This document shows positions 8,049 to 16,501 of a DNA stretch of 64,000 nt, in pieces (within the stretch, counting starts at the first letter, position 1; every line of letters starts with the position of its first letter). Source of the stretch: Embleya scabrispora. GTDB lineage: Bacteria; Actinomycetota; Actinomycetes; Streptomycetales; Streptomycetaceae. The DNA lies in assembly GCF_002024165.1 (NCBI RefSeq), contig NZ_MWQN01000001.1:5766001-5830000 (forward strand), in the 5' to 3' direction. The position numbers and the translations under genes were made by a program. Below the pieces are notes generated by a model. The model was not told where the DNA came from. It did no database searches and worked only from the letters and a program-made list of their open reading frames with translations.

Positions 8049-8128
8049 GCGGGCGGAGCCGGCGGCCGGAGTGGGCAGCCGGGGCGAGCAGCCGGGGTGC
8101 CCGGCCGCGGTGCTCGGGTGGAGACGTG

Positions 8129-8168
8129 CCGAAGGGCCGCGCGTGGGGATCGACGCGCGGCCCTTCGG
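8129..8168 (+). terminator. Strong terminator after the reductase gene
   Basis: A perfect 16-bp stem (8129-8144 with 8153-8168) has an 8-base loop and lies 80 bases after the stop of the reductase gene. It contains the typical CGAAGGGC/GCCCTTCG core of streptomycete terminators. Confidence 0.85.
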
Positions 8169-8183
8169 GGTGATGCGGGCCGG

Positions 8184-8210
8184 GAACTTCCCTTTGGTGC
8201 AGGGAAGTTC
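8184..8210 (-). terminator. Terminator of the CHRD lipoprotein gene
   Basis: A perfect 10-bp stem (8184-8193 with 8201-8210) and a 7-base loop lie directly after the stop at 8214. With the hairpin at 8129-8168 it insulates two convergent genes. Confidence 0.75.
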
Positions 8211-8213
8211 GGC

Positions 8214-9659
8214 TCAGCCCAGGAACAGGTAGTCCGCCTGGTACGGCACTTCCGCCGTCGGCCGGGTGGCCGGGTCGCACGAGCCCGTCGGTGCCACACC
8301 GCCCCGGGTGTTCAGCCGCAGTACCTGCGTGGTCGCGGACAGCAGCGCGTCCGGCGTGCCGGTCCGGGTCGCGTTCAGCACCAGTTCGGGGATGTTGCCG
8401 TCGCCGTTGGGCAGTTTGCTCGCCACCGCGCCGGTGACCGCGCTGCCGTCGGGGGCGACCCACTGCGGCGGGCCCGCCGTCGGGGTCACGAACGTGTGCT
8501 CGAGGTCGCCCTGGAGCTTGGCGGCGACGTCGAGCTGGGTGAACGCGGTGCCGCCGTCCTTGGCCGTGCACCGGTAGATCTGCTTGCCCGCGACCACCGA
8601 CAGGTTCAGCGCCGGCGACTTCGGGGCGACCTTTCGGGACAGCTGCCCGCGCACCGCGCCGCCCGGGAACTCGCCCGTGTGCAGGTTGGTGTAGTAGTTC
8701 GCCGGCGTCGCGTTGATCCGCTCCACCAGGGCCGGGTCGATGCCCTCGACGGTGCCGGCCAGTCCCGTCACCGACCGGGGCAGCCCGGCCTTCGCGTCGA
8801 AGAGCGGTGCGACCACGTCGCCGTTGGCCCCGGCCGCCGCCCGGTGCAGGTGGCCGAGCGTGGGCGGGGCGATGCCGGTCCAGCCGAACGACCAGTCGAT
8901 GCAGGTGCCCCACGGGCGGATCGAGGTATCCGCGCGACCGTCCGGGTCGGCGGTCTTCTTGCCCTCGGCGTTCGGCACCTCCTGCTTGCCGGTCGCCTCG
9001 GCGGGCAGCGTGCCGGCTTTGAGAACACTGTTCACGTCGGCCGGTCGGGCGAGCCTGACCAACTGCCCCCGCACCGCGCCGCCGGGGAACTCGCCGGTGT
9101 GCACGTTGAAGTACACGCTCGCCGAGTCGTTCTGGATGCGGTCGAGCAGCGCCGTGTCGGCGACCTTGACGGCGCCGGTGACGGCGGTCGCCGAGTCGGG
9201 CAGCGGCGAGGTGAAGAAGGGCACCTTGACCTCGCCGTTCTGCCCCTTGCCGCCCAGGTGCAGGTGGGCCGCGGTGGGCGCGCCGATCCCCTCCCACCGG
9301 ATGCCGAAGGTCACCTGGTCGCCCTTGATCCGGACCAGCGCGGTGCCCTTGCCGTCGGGGTCGCCGACCCGCGCGTTGCCGCCGGGGACCTCGTTGGCCC
9401 CGGTCAGACCCGCGGCGAAGAACGTCTCCTCGCCCGTCGCGGGCTCGGCGGCGCCGGTCGTGGTCGCGTCGGAAGCCGGCACGGCGCCGCCGTGTTCGGC
9501 GCCGTGGACCGTACCGGGATCGTTGGCGCCCTTGGCCGCGGCGGCCGGTTCGGAGCGCGTGGCACCGGACTTGGTGTCCGAGGACGAGCAGCCGGCGACG
9601 GCGAACACGAGACCGGCGGCGAGGGCGAGTGCGGGCAGCGGATATCTGCGTGCGGACAT
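8214..9659 (-). CDS. Lipoprotein with two CHRD domains and a DUF3455 domain
   Basis: The protein is 481 residues. It has a lipoprotein signal with lipobox AVAGC (Cys24), then a Thr/Ala/Gly-rich linker. Two CHRD-type beta domains follow, at about residues 75-190 and 205-345. Each has the AHLH or GHLH segment and a closing HTGEFPGGAVRGQL. The last ~125 residues match DUF3455 (KQIYRCTAKDGGTAFTQLD to the end). It should be anchored outside the membrane. CHRD domains were named from chordin and have no settled role in bacteria. The start at ATG 9659 has GGGAGA six bases upstream. The gene follows the small lipoprotein gene after an 85-base gap on the same strand, so the pair may be an operon. Confidence 0.88.
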   Translation of the reverse strand: MSARRYPLPALALAAGLVFAVAGCSSSDTKSGATRSEPAAAAKGANDPGTVHGAEHGGAVPASDATTTGAAEPATGEETFFAAGLTGANEVPGGNARVGDPDGKGTALVRIKGDQVTFGIRWEGIGAPTAAHLHLGGKGQNGEVKVPFFTSPLPDSATAVTGAVKVADTALLDRIQNDSASVYFNVHTGEFPGGAVRGQLVRLARPADVNSVLKAGTLPAEATGKQEVPNAEGKKTADPDGRADTSIRPWGTCIDWSFGWTGIAPPTLGHLHRAAAGANGDVVAPLFDAKAGLPRSVTGLAGTVEGIDPALVERINATPANYYTNLHTGEFPGGAVRGQLSRKVAPKSPALNLSVVAGKQIYRCTAKDGGTAFTQLDVAAKLQGDLEHTFVTPTAGPPQWVAPDGSAVTGAVASKLPNGDGNIPELVLNATRTGTPDALLSATTQVLRLNTRGGVAPTGSCDPATRPTAEVPYQADYLFLG

Positions 9660-9744
9660 GACGAGTCTCCCCGAAGACTGGGTGGGATGGATGCGTGCCG
9701 GGTGAGCGGTGCCGACGGGCGTGGGTCCGCGCCGCTCGGGTCGG

Positions 9745-10359
9745 TCAGTAGCTGTAGCCGCCACCGCTTGTGGTCGGCGCGTTGCTCGTCTGCGGTGCGC
9801 CGGTCGCGGCCGCGCCCGCCTTCTTGCCGTCGGGGGTCACCGCGAACCAAGTCCCCTTCACGCCCTGGCCCTTGGTGTCGCCGGGCCGGGTGTCGGGCGC
9901 GAAGCGGTACACCGGCCAACCCGCGATGGTGACCTGGGTGCTGCCGTCGCCGCGGGTGACGCTGCCGACGGCGGACCGGTCGACACCGGTCACGGTGACG
10001 CCGTCGGTGGTGGTCACCGGGGGCCACTGGGTGGCGCAGGCACCGTCGCAGTTCGACGCGGACGGCTTGGCGGTGTCCTTGTCGAAGCGATACAGGGTGA
10101 ATCCGTTGCCGTCGGTCACGATCGGGCCGAGCTTGGCGTCGGTGCCCGCCTTCAGGACGGCCTTGCCCACCCCGCCGTTCGCGACCCCACCGGGAGTGCC
10201 GGGCGCGGTCGGTGCGGACTGCGCCGGCTGCGTGGCGGCCGGCTGCGTGGCGCCGGTGGACGTGTTGCTCTTCGAGTCGTCGCCACAGGCGGACAGACCG
10301 AGCCCGAGCGCACCGGCGATGGCGACCGCGGCGAGGCCGCGCGTGCTGAGGACAGACAT
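9745..10359 (-). CDS. Lipoprotein with repeated Yx(F/W/Y)xxD motif (COG4315 type)
   Basis: The protein is 204 residues. Its lipobox is LSAC with Cys25. Two motif copies are visible, LYRFDKD (residues 89-95) and VYRFAPD (150-156). Between them is CDGACATQWPP with two Cys residues (104, 108). This arrangement is that of the COG4315 predicted secreted lipoproteins common in actinomycetes, often near redox or copper-related genes. No biochemical role is established. The start at ATG 10359 has GGGGG upstream. A Ser/Thr/Gly-rich tail ends GGGYSY. The CHRD lipoprotein gene lies downstream on the same strand. Confidence 0.88.
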   Translation of the reverse strand: MSVLSTRGLAAVAIAGALGLGLSACGDDSKSNTSTGATQPAATQPAQSAPTAPGTPGGVANGGVGKAVLKAGTDAKLGPIVTDGNGFTLYRFDKDTAKPSASNCDGACATQWPPVTTTDGVTVTGVDRSAVGSVTRGDGSTQVTIAGWPVYRFAPDTRPGDTKGQGVKGTWFAVTPDGKKAGAAATGAPQTSNAPTTSGGGYSY

Positions 10360-10551
10360 GGTGAACCCCCGGAAAGGATCGATGAAGGAGCCGAACTGCC
10401 GTACGGGGAACGGAATTCGGATCCGTCCCCGGGCGATCGACCGGTGCGCTGCCGGTCGGTGGTGCGTCGACATCCAGCAGTACGGGGGAGGGGTCGAAGA
10501 GGGTTCAACGGTCGGGAAAGTTTTTTCGGCGGACCCCGACCGGACCCGAAA

Positions 10552-10581
10552 CGGCCCCGGCGGGAATCCTCGCCGGGGCCG
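10552..10581 (-). terminator. Terminator of the zinc-ribbon SDR gene
   Basis: A perfect 11-bp stem (10552-10562 with 10571-10581) with an 8-base loop lies 20 bases past the stop. On the minus strand it is followed by GTTTC, a short U-run. Confidence 0.8.
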
Positions 10582-10600
10582 AAAAGCGCAGCTCGGCGGC

Positions 10601-12070
10601 CTACCAGGCGGCCGGCGCGTAGTCCTTGAGGAAGCACCCGTACAGGTCCTCGCCGGCCTCGCCGCGCACGATCGGGTCGTAGACCCGGGCCGCGCCGTCG
10701 ACCAGGTCGAGCGGCGCGTGGAAGCCCTCGTCGGCCAGGCGCATCTTCTGCGGGTGCGGGCGCTCGTCGGTGATCCAGCCGGTGTCCACGGCGGTCATCA
10801 GGATGCCGTCGGACAACATCTCCTCGGCGCTGGTGCGGGTCAGCATGTTCAACGCGGCCTTGGCCATGTTGGTGTGCGGGTGGCCGGGGCCCTTGTAGCC
10901 GCGGCTGAACTGGCCCTCCATCGCGGACACGTTGACCACGTACTTCCGACGCGCCTTCGCCGCCGCCATCGCCGGCCGCAGCCGACTGACCAGGACGAAC
11001 GGCGCGGTCACGTTGCACAGTTGCACCTCGAGCAGTTCGACCGGGTCCACCTCGTGCACGCGCTGCACCCAGCTGTTGACCGGATCCAGGTCGGGGACCA
11101 GGCCGCCCGCGTCGATCGCCGTGCCGGTCTCGATCCGGGCGGGCGAGGCCGAGCCGCTGGTCAGCGCGAGCGCGGTGAGCGCCTGCGGGGTCAGCGCCTG
11201 GCCCTCGCCGCGGGACTGGCCGGGCAGCAGCACGTGGCCGCTGCCGCCGACGTGCCCGAACGACACCATCTCCGGCAACTCGCCGGCGGGCAGCGGCGCG
11301 GCCTCGGCGGCGGCCAGGGCCGCGTACGCCTGCGGGGTCCGGCGTACCGTCTGCGCGGCGTTGTTGATCAGGATGTCCAGTGGCCCCGCCTCGGCCACCG
11401 AATCGGCCAGCGCGACCACCTGGGCCGGGTCGCGCAGGTCTATCCCGGCGATCTTGAGCCGGTGCAGCCAGTCGGCGCTGTCCGGCATCGCGGCGAAGCG
11501 GCGGATCGCGTCGTTGGGGAAGCGGGTGGTGATCGTGGTGTGCGCGCCGTCGCGCAACAGGCGCAGCGCGATGTACATGCCGATCTTGGCCCGGCCGCCG
11601 GTCAGCAGCGCACGGCGGCCGGTCAGGTCGGTGCGCTGGTCGCGGCGGGCCCGGTTGAAGGCGGCGCACTCCGGACACAGCTGGTGATAGAACGCGTCCA
11701 CCTCGCGGTAGCGCTGCTTGCAGATGTAGCAGGCCCGCGCGCGTTCCAGGACACCGGCGATCTCGGTGGTGGTGACCGTGGTCAGCGCGATCCCCAGCGT
11801 CTCGTCGTCGATCCGCCCCGGCGCGCCGGTCGCGGTCGCGGCGGTGACCGCCTCGTCGTTGGCGAGCACCCGGTCCCGGCGCTCCTTGCGGCGGCGCTCC
11901 TTGACGCTCTTGTAGATCGCGGCCGTGGCCCGACGGATCCGCACCGCGTCCGGGTGCTCGACGTCGAGGTCCTCCACCTCGGCGAGCACGCTCAGGCACA
12001 ACTCCATACGGGCGGGGTCGATCCCCTCCGCCACGCCCGTGTCCGCCTGAATCTCGCTACTCGCTGTCAT
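10601..12070 (-). CDS. SDR-fold protein with N-terminal zinc ribbon and atypical active site
   Basis: The protein is 489 residues. Residues 1-110 are helical and basic (KSVKERRRKERRDR). A zinc-ribbon pair follows: C114, C117, C132, C135 (CYIC, CPEC). The Rossmann domain begins at LTGRRALLTGGRAKIG (149-164) and has ILINNAAQ (234-240). The serine of the catalytic set is visible (VNVSAMEG, S382). In the expected YxxxK, the Tyr position is Thr400 and the Lys is K404 (HPHTNMAKAALNM). NAD(P) binding is therefore likely, but normal SDR proton transfer is doubtful unless another residue such as Y392 substitutes. The gene appears monocistronic and has its own terminator. The substrate is unknown. Confidence 0.85.
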   Translation of the reverse strand: MTASSEIQADTGVAEGIDPARMELCLSVLAEVEDLDVEHPDAVRIRRATAAIYKSVKERRRKERRDRVLANDEAVTAATATGAPGRIDDETLGIALTTVTTTEIAGVLERARACYICKQRYREVDAFYHQLCPECAAFNRARRDQRTDLTGRRALLTGGRAKIGMYIALRLLRDGAHTTITTRFPNDAIRRFAAMPDSADWLHRLKIAGIDLRDPAQVVALADSVAEAGPLDILINNAAQTVRRTPQAYAALAAAEAAPLPAGELPEMVSFGHVGGSGHVLLPGQSRGEGQALTPQALTALALTSGSASPARIETGTAIDAGGLVPDLDPVNSWVQRVHEVDPVELLEVQLCNVTAPFVLVSRLRPAMAAAKARRKYVVNVSAMEGQFSRGYKGPGHPHTNMAKAALNMLTRTSAEEMLSDGILMTAVDTGWITDERPHPQKMRLADEGFHAPLDLVDGAARVYDPIVRGEAGEDLYGCFLKDYAPAAW

Positions 12071-12246
12071 CGCCGTTGCCGTTTCCTGTGCTCGCCGGTG
12101 CCACAAAACCCCGGCGGAACTCTACGTCGTGCCGACACGTGGGCCAATTTTCGTGTGGCCCGGCGGTCGTGGCTCCGTACGGAAACGGCGGTCGGCGGTC
12201 GATGCGGTCGGACCCGGTTCGTCGCCCTTGCGCGTTCGCCTCGGCG

Positions 12247-12678
12247 TCAGGCGCCCTGCGCGTAGCCCTGGGCGACGTGCTCCAGCCACCACTGCGGTGC
12301 GGCGTTCATGAGCGTCCCGAAGTCCCAGTAGTCGTGCCAGCGCACGATCAGCCCGTCGCGGAACTCGTGCACCGACACGAACGGCAACACCACCTGCTCC
12401 CCGGTCTCCCAGTGCCATTCCTCGGCGTGCTCGGTCACCACGAGGTCGCCCTCGGCGACGGTGCTCTTGTGGTGGTGGATGTAGCCGGCGAGCATGTCCA
12501 GACCGAGCCGCAGTCGGGCCTCGATCGCCACCGGACCGGTCGCGCCGGGCCCGGGCGCGGCGACGTCCGTGTAGTGGCCGTCGGCGGCGAAGCAGGCCGC
12601 GACCTTGGCGAAGTCGCGGGCGTACAGGTCCTGCCAGAACTGTTCGATCAGCCGCTTGTTCGCGGTCGCGTCACTCAT
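12247..12678 (-). CDS. SnoaL-like/NTF2-fold protein
   Basis: The protein is 143 residues with an NTF2-like cone fold typical of SnoaL-like and limonene-epoxide-hydrolase-like proteins. Supporting segments are RLIEQFWQDLYARDFAKVAA, HYTDVAAPGPG, EEWHWETGEQVVLPFVSVHE and the closing WHDYWDFGTLM. ATG 12678 has AAGGTG at a spacing of eight; an in-frame ATG at 12696 is less well placed. Members range from cyclases and hydrolases to proteins of unknown role, so no reaction can be named. It is not obviously coupled to its neighbours. Confidence 0.82.
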   Translation of the reverse strand: MSDATANKRLIEQFWQDLYARDFAKVAACFAADGHYTDVAAPGPGATGPVAIEARLRLGLDMLAGYIHHHKSTVAEGDLVVTEHAEEWHWETGEQVVLPFVSVHEFRDGLIVRWHDYWDFGTLMNAAPQWWLEHVAQGYAQGA

Positions 12679-12744
12679 GGCGGGCACCTTATGCACGGGC
12701 GCCGAAACTGAACAGAGGCAAGGTTTCGGCTGCCCGGTGGGTGC

Positions 12745-13290
12745 CTACGCGCGGTCGAGCAGCATCACGGTCAGCAGCGGCGCGTTCGGCCAGGCCGGGC
12801 GCAGGTCGCAGAGCACGCGATAGCCCCAGCGCTCGTACAGGGCCAACACCCTGGGATGGGTCGGGTCGACCAGCAGCGTCACCCGCTGCTCGGTGCGGGC
12901 GGCGAGCAGCCGGTCGTGGATCACCCGTGCCGCGCCCGAGCCCCGCCACGGTTCGCGCACCATCAACTCGTTGAGCGCGAAGGTGCGTCGTCCGTCCTCC
13001 TCGATGTCCACCGCCGGCACCGGCTCGGTCAGCCCGATCCACCAGCGCGCGCCGGGCTGGAGGGTGTAGCCGAACGCGTAGCCGACCGGGATGTCGCGAC
13101 TCCACCCGACCACACACTCGAATCCCGGCGAGGCGGCGTACGCGGCCAGGCGTTCGGCGAAGGTGTCCACCGACTGGAACGGCTGCTCCGACTCGGCCGC
13201 GTACACCTCGGCGTAGACGTCGAGCAGCACCTGCCGGATCTCGTCGAGGTCGCCGCCGCGATGGTGGGTCAGCTCGATCTCGGTCGCCAC
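12745..13290 (-). CDS. GNAT-family N-acetyltransferase
   Basis: The protein is 181 residues with the GNAT layout. LNELMVREPWRGSGAARVIH covers the acetyl-CoA binding motif A (the R/Q-x-x-G-x-G/A loop appears as WRGSGAA). HPRVLALYERWGYR near the C-terminus is the typical motif B. The start is GTG 13290, with GGGAGG four bases upstream. It should acetylate a small molecule or peptide amine with acetyl-CoA. The acceptor is unknown. It is divergent from the PLP decarboxylase gene. Confidence 0.88.
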   Translation of the reverse strand: MATEIELTHHRGGDLDEIRQVLLDVYAEVYAAESEQPFQSVDTFAERLAAYAASPGFECVVGWSRDIPVGYAFGYTLQPGARWWIGLTEPVPAVDIEEDGRRTFALNELMVREPWRGSGAARVIHDRLLAARTEQRVTLLVDPTHPRVLALYERWGYRVLCDLRPAWPNAPLLTVMLLDRA

Positions 13291-13444
13291 GCTTCCTCCC
13301 GGTCGGGGGAATCCGTCCCCGAGAGGGGACTTTCCCCGGGCCGCCCCGCACCACGCCCGCGCGGTGCTCCTGATGGGCCGTCAAAAGTCGTTCCGGGTCG
13401 AGAAATACTCGACGCGGATGGGCCGGTCGTGATCCCCTGCTCGG

Positions 13445-14923
13445 ATGGCTGACCCCCTCCACGAACGTGATCTCGCCCGACCCGCCCTCGACCTGGTGGC
13501 CAGGGCCGCCGGGCGCTACCTGGAGGCGCTGCCCGACCTGCCGGTCCGCGATCCGGCCGCCGACGTGGTGTTCGACCGGTTGGGCGGCCCGCTGCCCGAG
13601 CGCGGTGACGGCACCCTGGCCAGTATCGAGGAACTGCTCGACATCGGTACGCGCGGTGCGATCCAGTCCTCGGGACCCCGGTTCTTCCACCTCGTCGTGG
13701 GCGGGGCCACCCCCGCCGCGCAGGCCGGTGACTGGGTCACCGGGCTGCTCGACCAGCCCGCGGGCCTGTGGATCGGGTCGCCGCTGGCGACCGAGGCCGA
13801 AACGGTGGTGCTCGGTTGGCTCAAGGACCTGTTCGGGCTGCCCGACACGTACGGCGGGGTGCTCACGCCCAGCGCCACCTTCGCCAACCTCACCGCGCTC
13901 GCCTGCGCTCGCCACTGGTGGGCCGCGCGACACGGCGTGGACGTCAGCGCCGACGGGCTGGCCGGGCTGCCGACCATGCCGGTGCTGGCGAGCGGCTACG
14001 TACATCCCAGCAACCGCAAGGCGCTGCAGATCCTGGGCTGCGGGCGGGACACGATCCGGATCTGCGCGCGCGACGACGCCGGTCGGGTGGACATCGACGC
14101 GATGGAGCGGGCGCTGATCGAGATCGACGGGCCCGCGGTGCTGATCGCCTCGGCGGGCGAGGTGAACACCGGCGACTTCGACCCGATCGACGCGCTCGCC
14201 GACCTGGCCCGACGGTACGGCGCCTGGCTGCATGTGGACGGCGCCTTCGGGCTGTTCGCCGGCGTCTCGCCCCGGCTCGCCCACCTGGTGCGCGGCGTCG
14301 AGCGGGCGCACTCGGTGGCCGCCGACGGGCACAAGTGGCTGAACGTGCCCTACGAGAGCGGATTCGTGTTCGTGCGCGACGCCGACATGCTGGGCCGGGC
14401 GTTCGGGTCCTGGAACGCCCCGTACCTGCCGGAGGCCGGGGACACGCATCTCGACTACAACCGGCTCGGGCCCGAATCCTCGCGCCGCGCCCGGGCGTTG
14501 CCGATCTGGGCCACGCTGCGCGCCTACGGCCGGTCCGGCTACCGGGAGATGATCGAACGCCACCACGACCTCGCCTGCCGGCTCGGCGAACTGGTCGAGG
14601 AGGCACCCGAGTTGGAACCGCTCGCGCCGGTGCGGCTGTGCGTGGTGTGCTTCCGCTACCGACCGGTCGAGTCGGGCCCGGATGCGCGCACCGAGGCCGA
14701 ACTGGACGAGTTGAACCGGCGTCTGGGGGCCGAGTTGAACGCGGACGGCCGGGTCTACGTGGGCACCACCGTGTACCGGGGACGGGTGGCGCTGCGCCCC
14801 GCGATCGTGAACTGGCGTACGTCGGCGGCCGACATCGATCTGTTCGCGGCGGTGGTGCGGGAGATCGGCGCGCGGGTGGCGGCCGAGCCGCGTGGTGGGA
14901 CGCCCACGACCGGCGACGCGTAG
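13445..14923 (+). CDS. Pyridoxal-phosphate-dependent (aromatic/acidic amino acid type) decarboxylase
   Basis: The protein is 492 residues and belongs to group II PLP decarboxylases. The PLP Lys is K297 in ADGHKWLN, and the Asp that pairs with the ring nitrogen is D265 in WLHVDGAFG. Other family marks are GVLTPSATFANLTAL and the early GSPLATEAETVVLGWLKDLF. The reaction would be decarboxylation of an amino acid to an amine. Several actinomycete relatives are annotated only as aspartate aminotransferase family or tyrosine decarboxylase-like, so the substrate is open. The start ATG 13445 lacks a clear ribosome binding site. The gene stands alone between divergent and tandem neighbours. Confidence 0.88.
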   Translation: MADPLHERDLARPALDLVARAAGRYLEALPDLPVRDPAADVVFDRLGGPLPERGDGTLASIEELLDIGTRGAIQSSGPRFFHLVVGGATPAAQAGDWVTGLLDQPAGLWIGSPLATEAETVVLGWLKDLFGLPDTYGGVLTPSATFANLTALACARHWWAARHGVDVSADGLAGLPTMPVLASGYVHPSNRKALQILGCGRDTIRICARDDAGRVDIDAMERALIEIDGPAVLIASAGEVNTGDFDPIDALADLARRYGAWLHVDGAFGLFAGVSPRLAHLVRGVERAHSVAADGHKWLNVPYESGFVFVRDADMLGRAFGSWNAPYLPEAGDTHLDYNRLGPESSRRARALPIWATLRAYGRSGYREMIERHHDLACRLGELVEEAPELEPLAPVRLCVVCFRYRPVESGPDARTEAELDELNRRLGAELNADGRVYVGTTVYRGRVALRPAIVNWRTSAADIDLFAAVVREIGARVAAEPRGGTPTTGDA

Positions 14924-15110
14924 CGCCGCGCGGGTCGGTCGCGGCGATCGGGACGCGACGTCGAAACGATTCCGCGTAGGGGTCCGGGTGGGCGAACGGG
15001 GGGAGTACTTTGAGGAGACCGAGGGCACCTCGTATGCCGTTTGTCCGTGCCGGCGTCGTCAGCGGCGACGCGGACATTCGAGCACCAGGCCGACCGGAGG
15101 ATTCGAACGC

Positions 15111-15383
15111 ATGTACTCGCAGCACTCGATCGCTGGACACCGCCGAAGCCCCCGCCCCACCGCCGAGATGACCTACGGCCTGGCCTGCACGATGTGCGGG
15201 CGTGATCTGCGTGCCCCCGCCGACAAGCCGGCGCCCGACGCGGTGCCGGTCGGCCACGTCGAGGAGCGGCAGACCTTCGCCTGTCGGGGGGTGTGCGCGC
15301 GGCTGGCGAGCGGTTCGGCCGACGGCATCGCCGAGGAGCCGGTGTCCCTGGAGGAGCGGATCGCGGCGTTCCCCAAGGCCTGA
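15111..15383 (+). CDS. Small hypothetical protein with four cysteines
   Basis: The protein is 90 residues, starting at ATG 15111 with GGAGG ten bases upstream. Two Cys pairs are visible, CTMC (residues 27-30) and CRGVC, spaced as in a small metal-binding knuckle. The remainder is Pro/Ala-rich in the middle and acidic at the end (EEPVSLEERIAAFPKA). I do not recognise a family. Zinc binding is an inference from the Cys spacing only. It converges on the ku gene. Confidence 0.6.
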   Translation: MYSQHSIAGHRRSPRPTAEMTYGLACTMCGRDLRAPADKPAPDAVPVGHVEERQTFACRGVCARLASGSADGIAEEPVSLEERIAAFPKA

Positions 15384-15465
15384 GCGCACCGCCGGCGCTG
15401 CGGCTCGCCGGGCCGGGTGCGGGGGTGTCGCGACCGGCCGGGTGCCGCCGCCGGCCGGGTCCCGG

Positions 15466-16398
15466 TCAGGCGCTGGTGCGTTTGCGGGTCGTCTTCTTGG
15501 CGGCGGCCTTCTTCGCGGTCGCCGCCGACTTGCCCTTCCCCGACGAGCCCCCCGCCGACGTCTTCTTCGCGGCCGACTTGCGGGGCGTGCCCTTCTTCGC
15601 GGGTGCGGCCCGGCCGTGACTGCGATTGGCCGCCTCGACGCTCGCGGTGAGCGCCGCCATCAGGTCGACCACGTTGTCCGGCGTCGCGGCGCCCTCCTCG
15701 CCCGCCTCGACCGGCTCGGCGCCCTCCAGACGGGCGACCACCAGCGAGTCGAGGGCCTCCTTGTAGTCGTCGTGCAGGGACTGGATGTCGAAGTCCTCGC
15801 TGAGCGTGTCCATCAGCGAGGTGGCCATCTTCAACTCCTGCGGCCGGATGTCGAAGGTGCCCTCGGGGGCCAGCCCGTCCGCCGCGCGCACCTCGTCCGG
15901 CCACAACATGGTCTGCAGGATCAGGATGTCGTCGTGCACCCGCAGCAGCGCCAGGCTCTCCCGGGTACGCAGGGTGATCTTGGTGACGGCGGACTTGCCG
16001 GCCCTGGTCAGCGCCTCGCGCAGCAGGACGTACGGCTTGGCCGCGGCCGGGGTCGCGGTCTGGAGGTAGTACGCCTTGGAGAGCATCAACGGATCGATCT
16101 CGTCGTCGCCCACGAACGCGAGCACGTCGATGACCTTCTTGCTGGGCAGCGGCAACTCCGCCATGTCGGCGTCGGTGAGCACCGCCTGCCGGCCGTCGGG
16201 CGCCTGATAGGCCTTGGCGATCTCCTTGTACGGCACCTCGCGCTCCTCCAACTCGCAGTAGCGCTTGAGCCGGATCCGGCCGCCGTCCGTCTCGTGCACC
16301 TGGTGCAGGGACACGTTGTGTTCCTCGGTGGCGGGGAAGAGTTGGACCGGGATGCTCACCAGTCCGAACGTGATCGCGCCTTTCCAGCTGCTGCGCAT
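15466..16398 (-). CDS. ku: Ku protein, non-homologous end joining
   Basis: The protein is 310 residues. The Ku core covers residues about 1-260, starting with RSSWKGAITFGLVSIPVQLF and including IRLKRYCELEEREVPYKEI and QELKMATSLMDTLSEDFD. It forms a homodimeric ring on DNA ends and recruits LigD-type enzymes. The last ~50 residues are a Lys/Ala/Ser-rich tail, as in many actinobacterial Ku proteins, probably adding DNA contacts. ATG 16398 has GGAGAG upstream. The gene is divergent from the LigD-type polymerase gene across a 103-base gap, so the repair genes form a compact unit. Confidence 0.95.
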   Translation of the reverse strand: MRSSWKGAITFGLVSIPVQLFPATEEHNVSLHQVHETDGGRIRLKRYCELEEREVPYKEIAKAYQAPDGRQAVLTDADMAELPLPSKKVIDVLAFVGDDEIDPLMLSKAYYLQTATPAAAKPYVLLREALTRAGKSAVTKITLRTRESLALLRVHDDILILQTMLWPDEVRAADGLAPEGTFDIRPQELKMATSLMDTLSEDFDIQSLHDDYKEALDSLVVARLEGAEPVEAGEEGAATPDNVVDLMAALTASVEAANRSHGRAAPAKKGTPRKSAAKKTSAGGSSGKGKSAATAKKAAAKKTTRKRTSA

Positions 16399-16501
16399 CG
16401 GCTCTCCAGAATCGCGGGGCGGGCATGGTCCGCTGTGGTGCGTCTTTGCTTCGATGTGCCACAAAATGCATTGAAAACGGGCACAGGGGGACCTTTACCG
16501 T

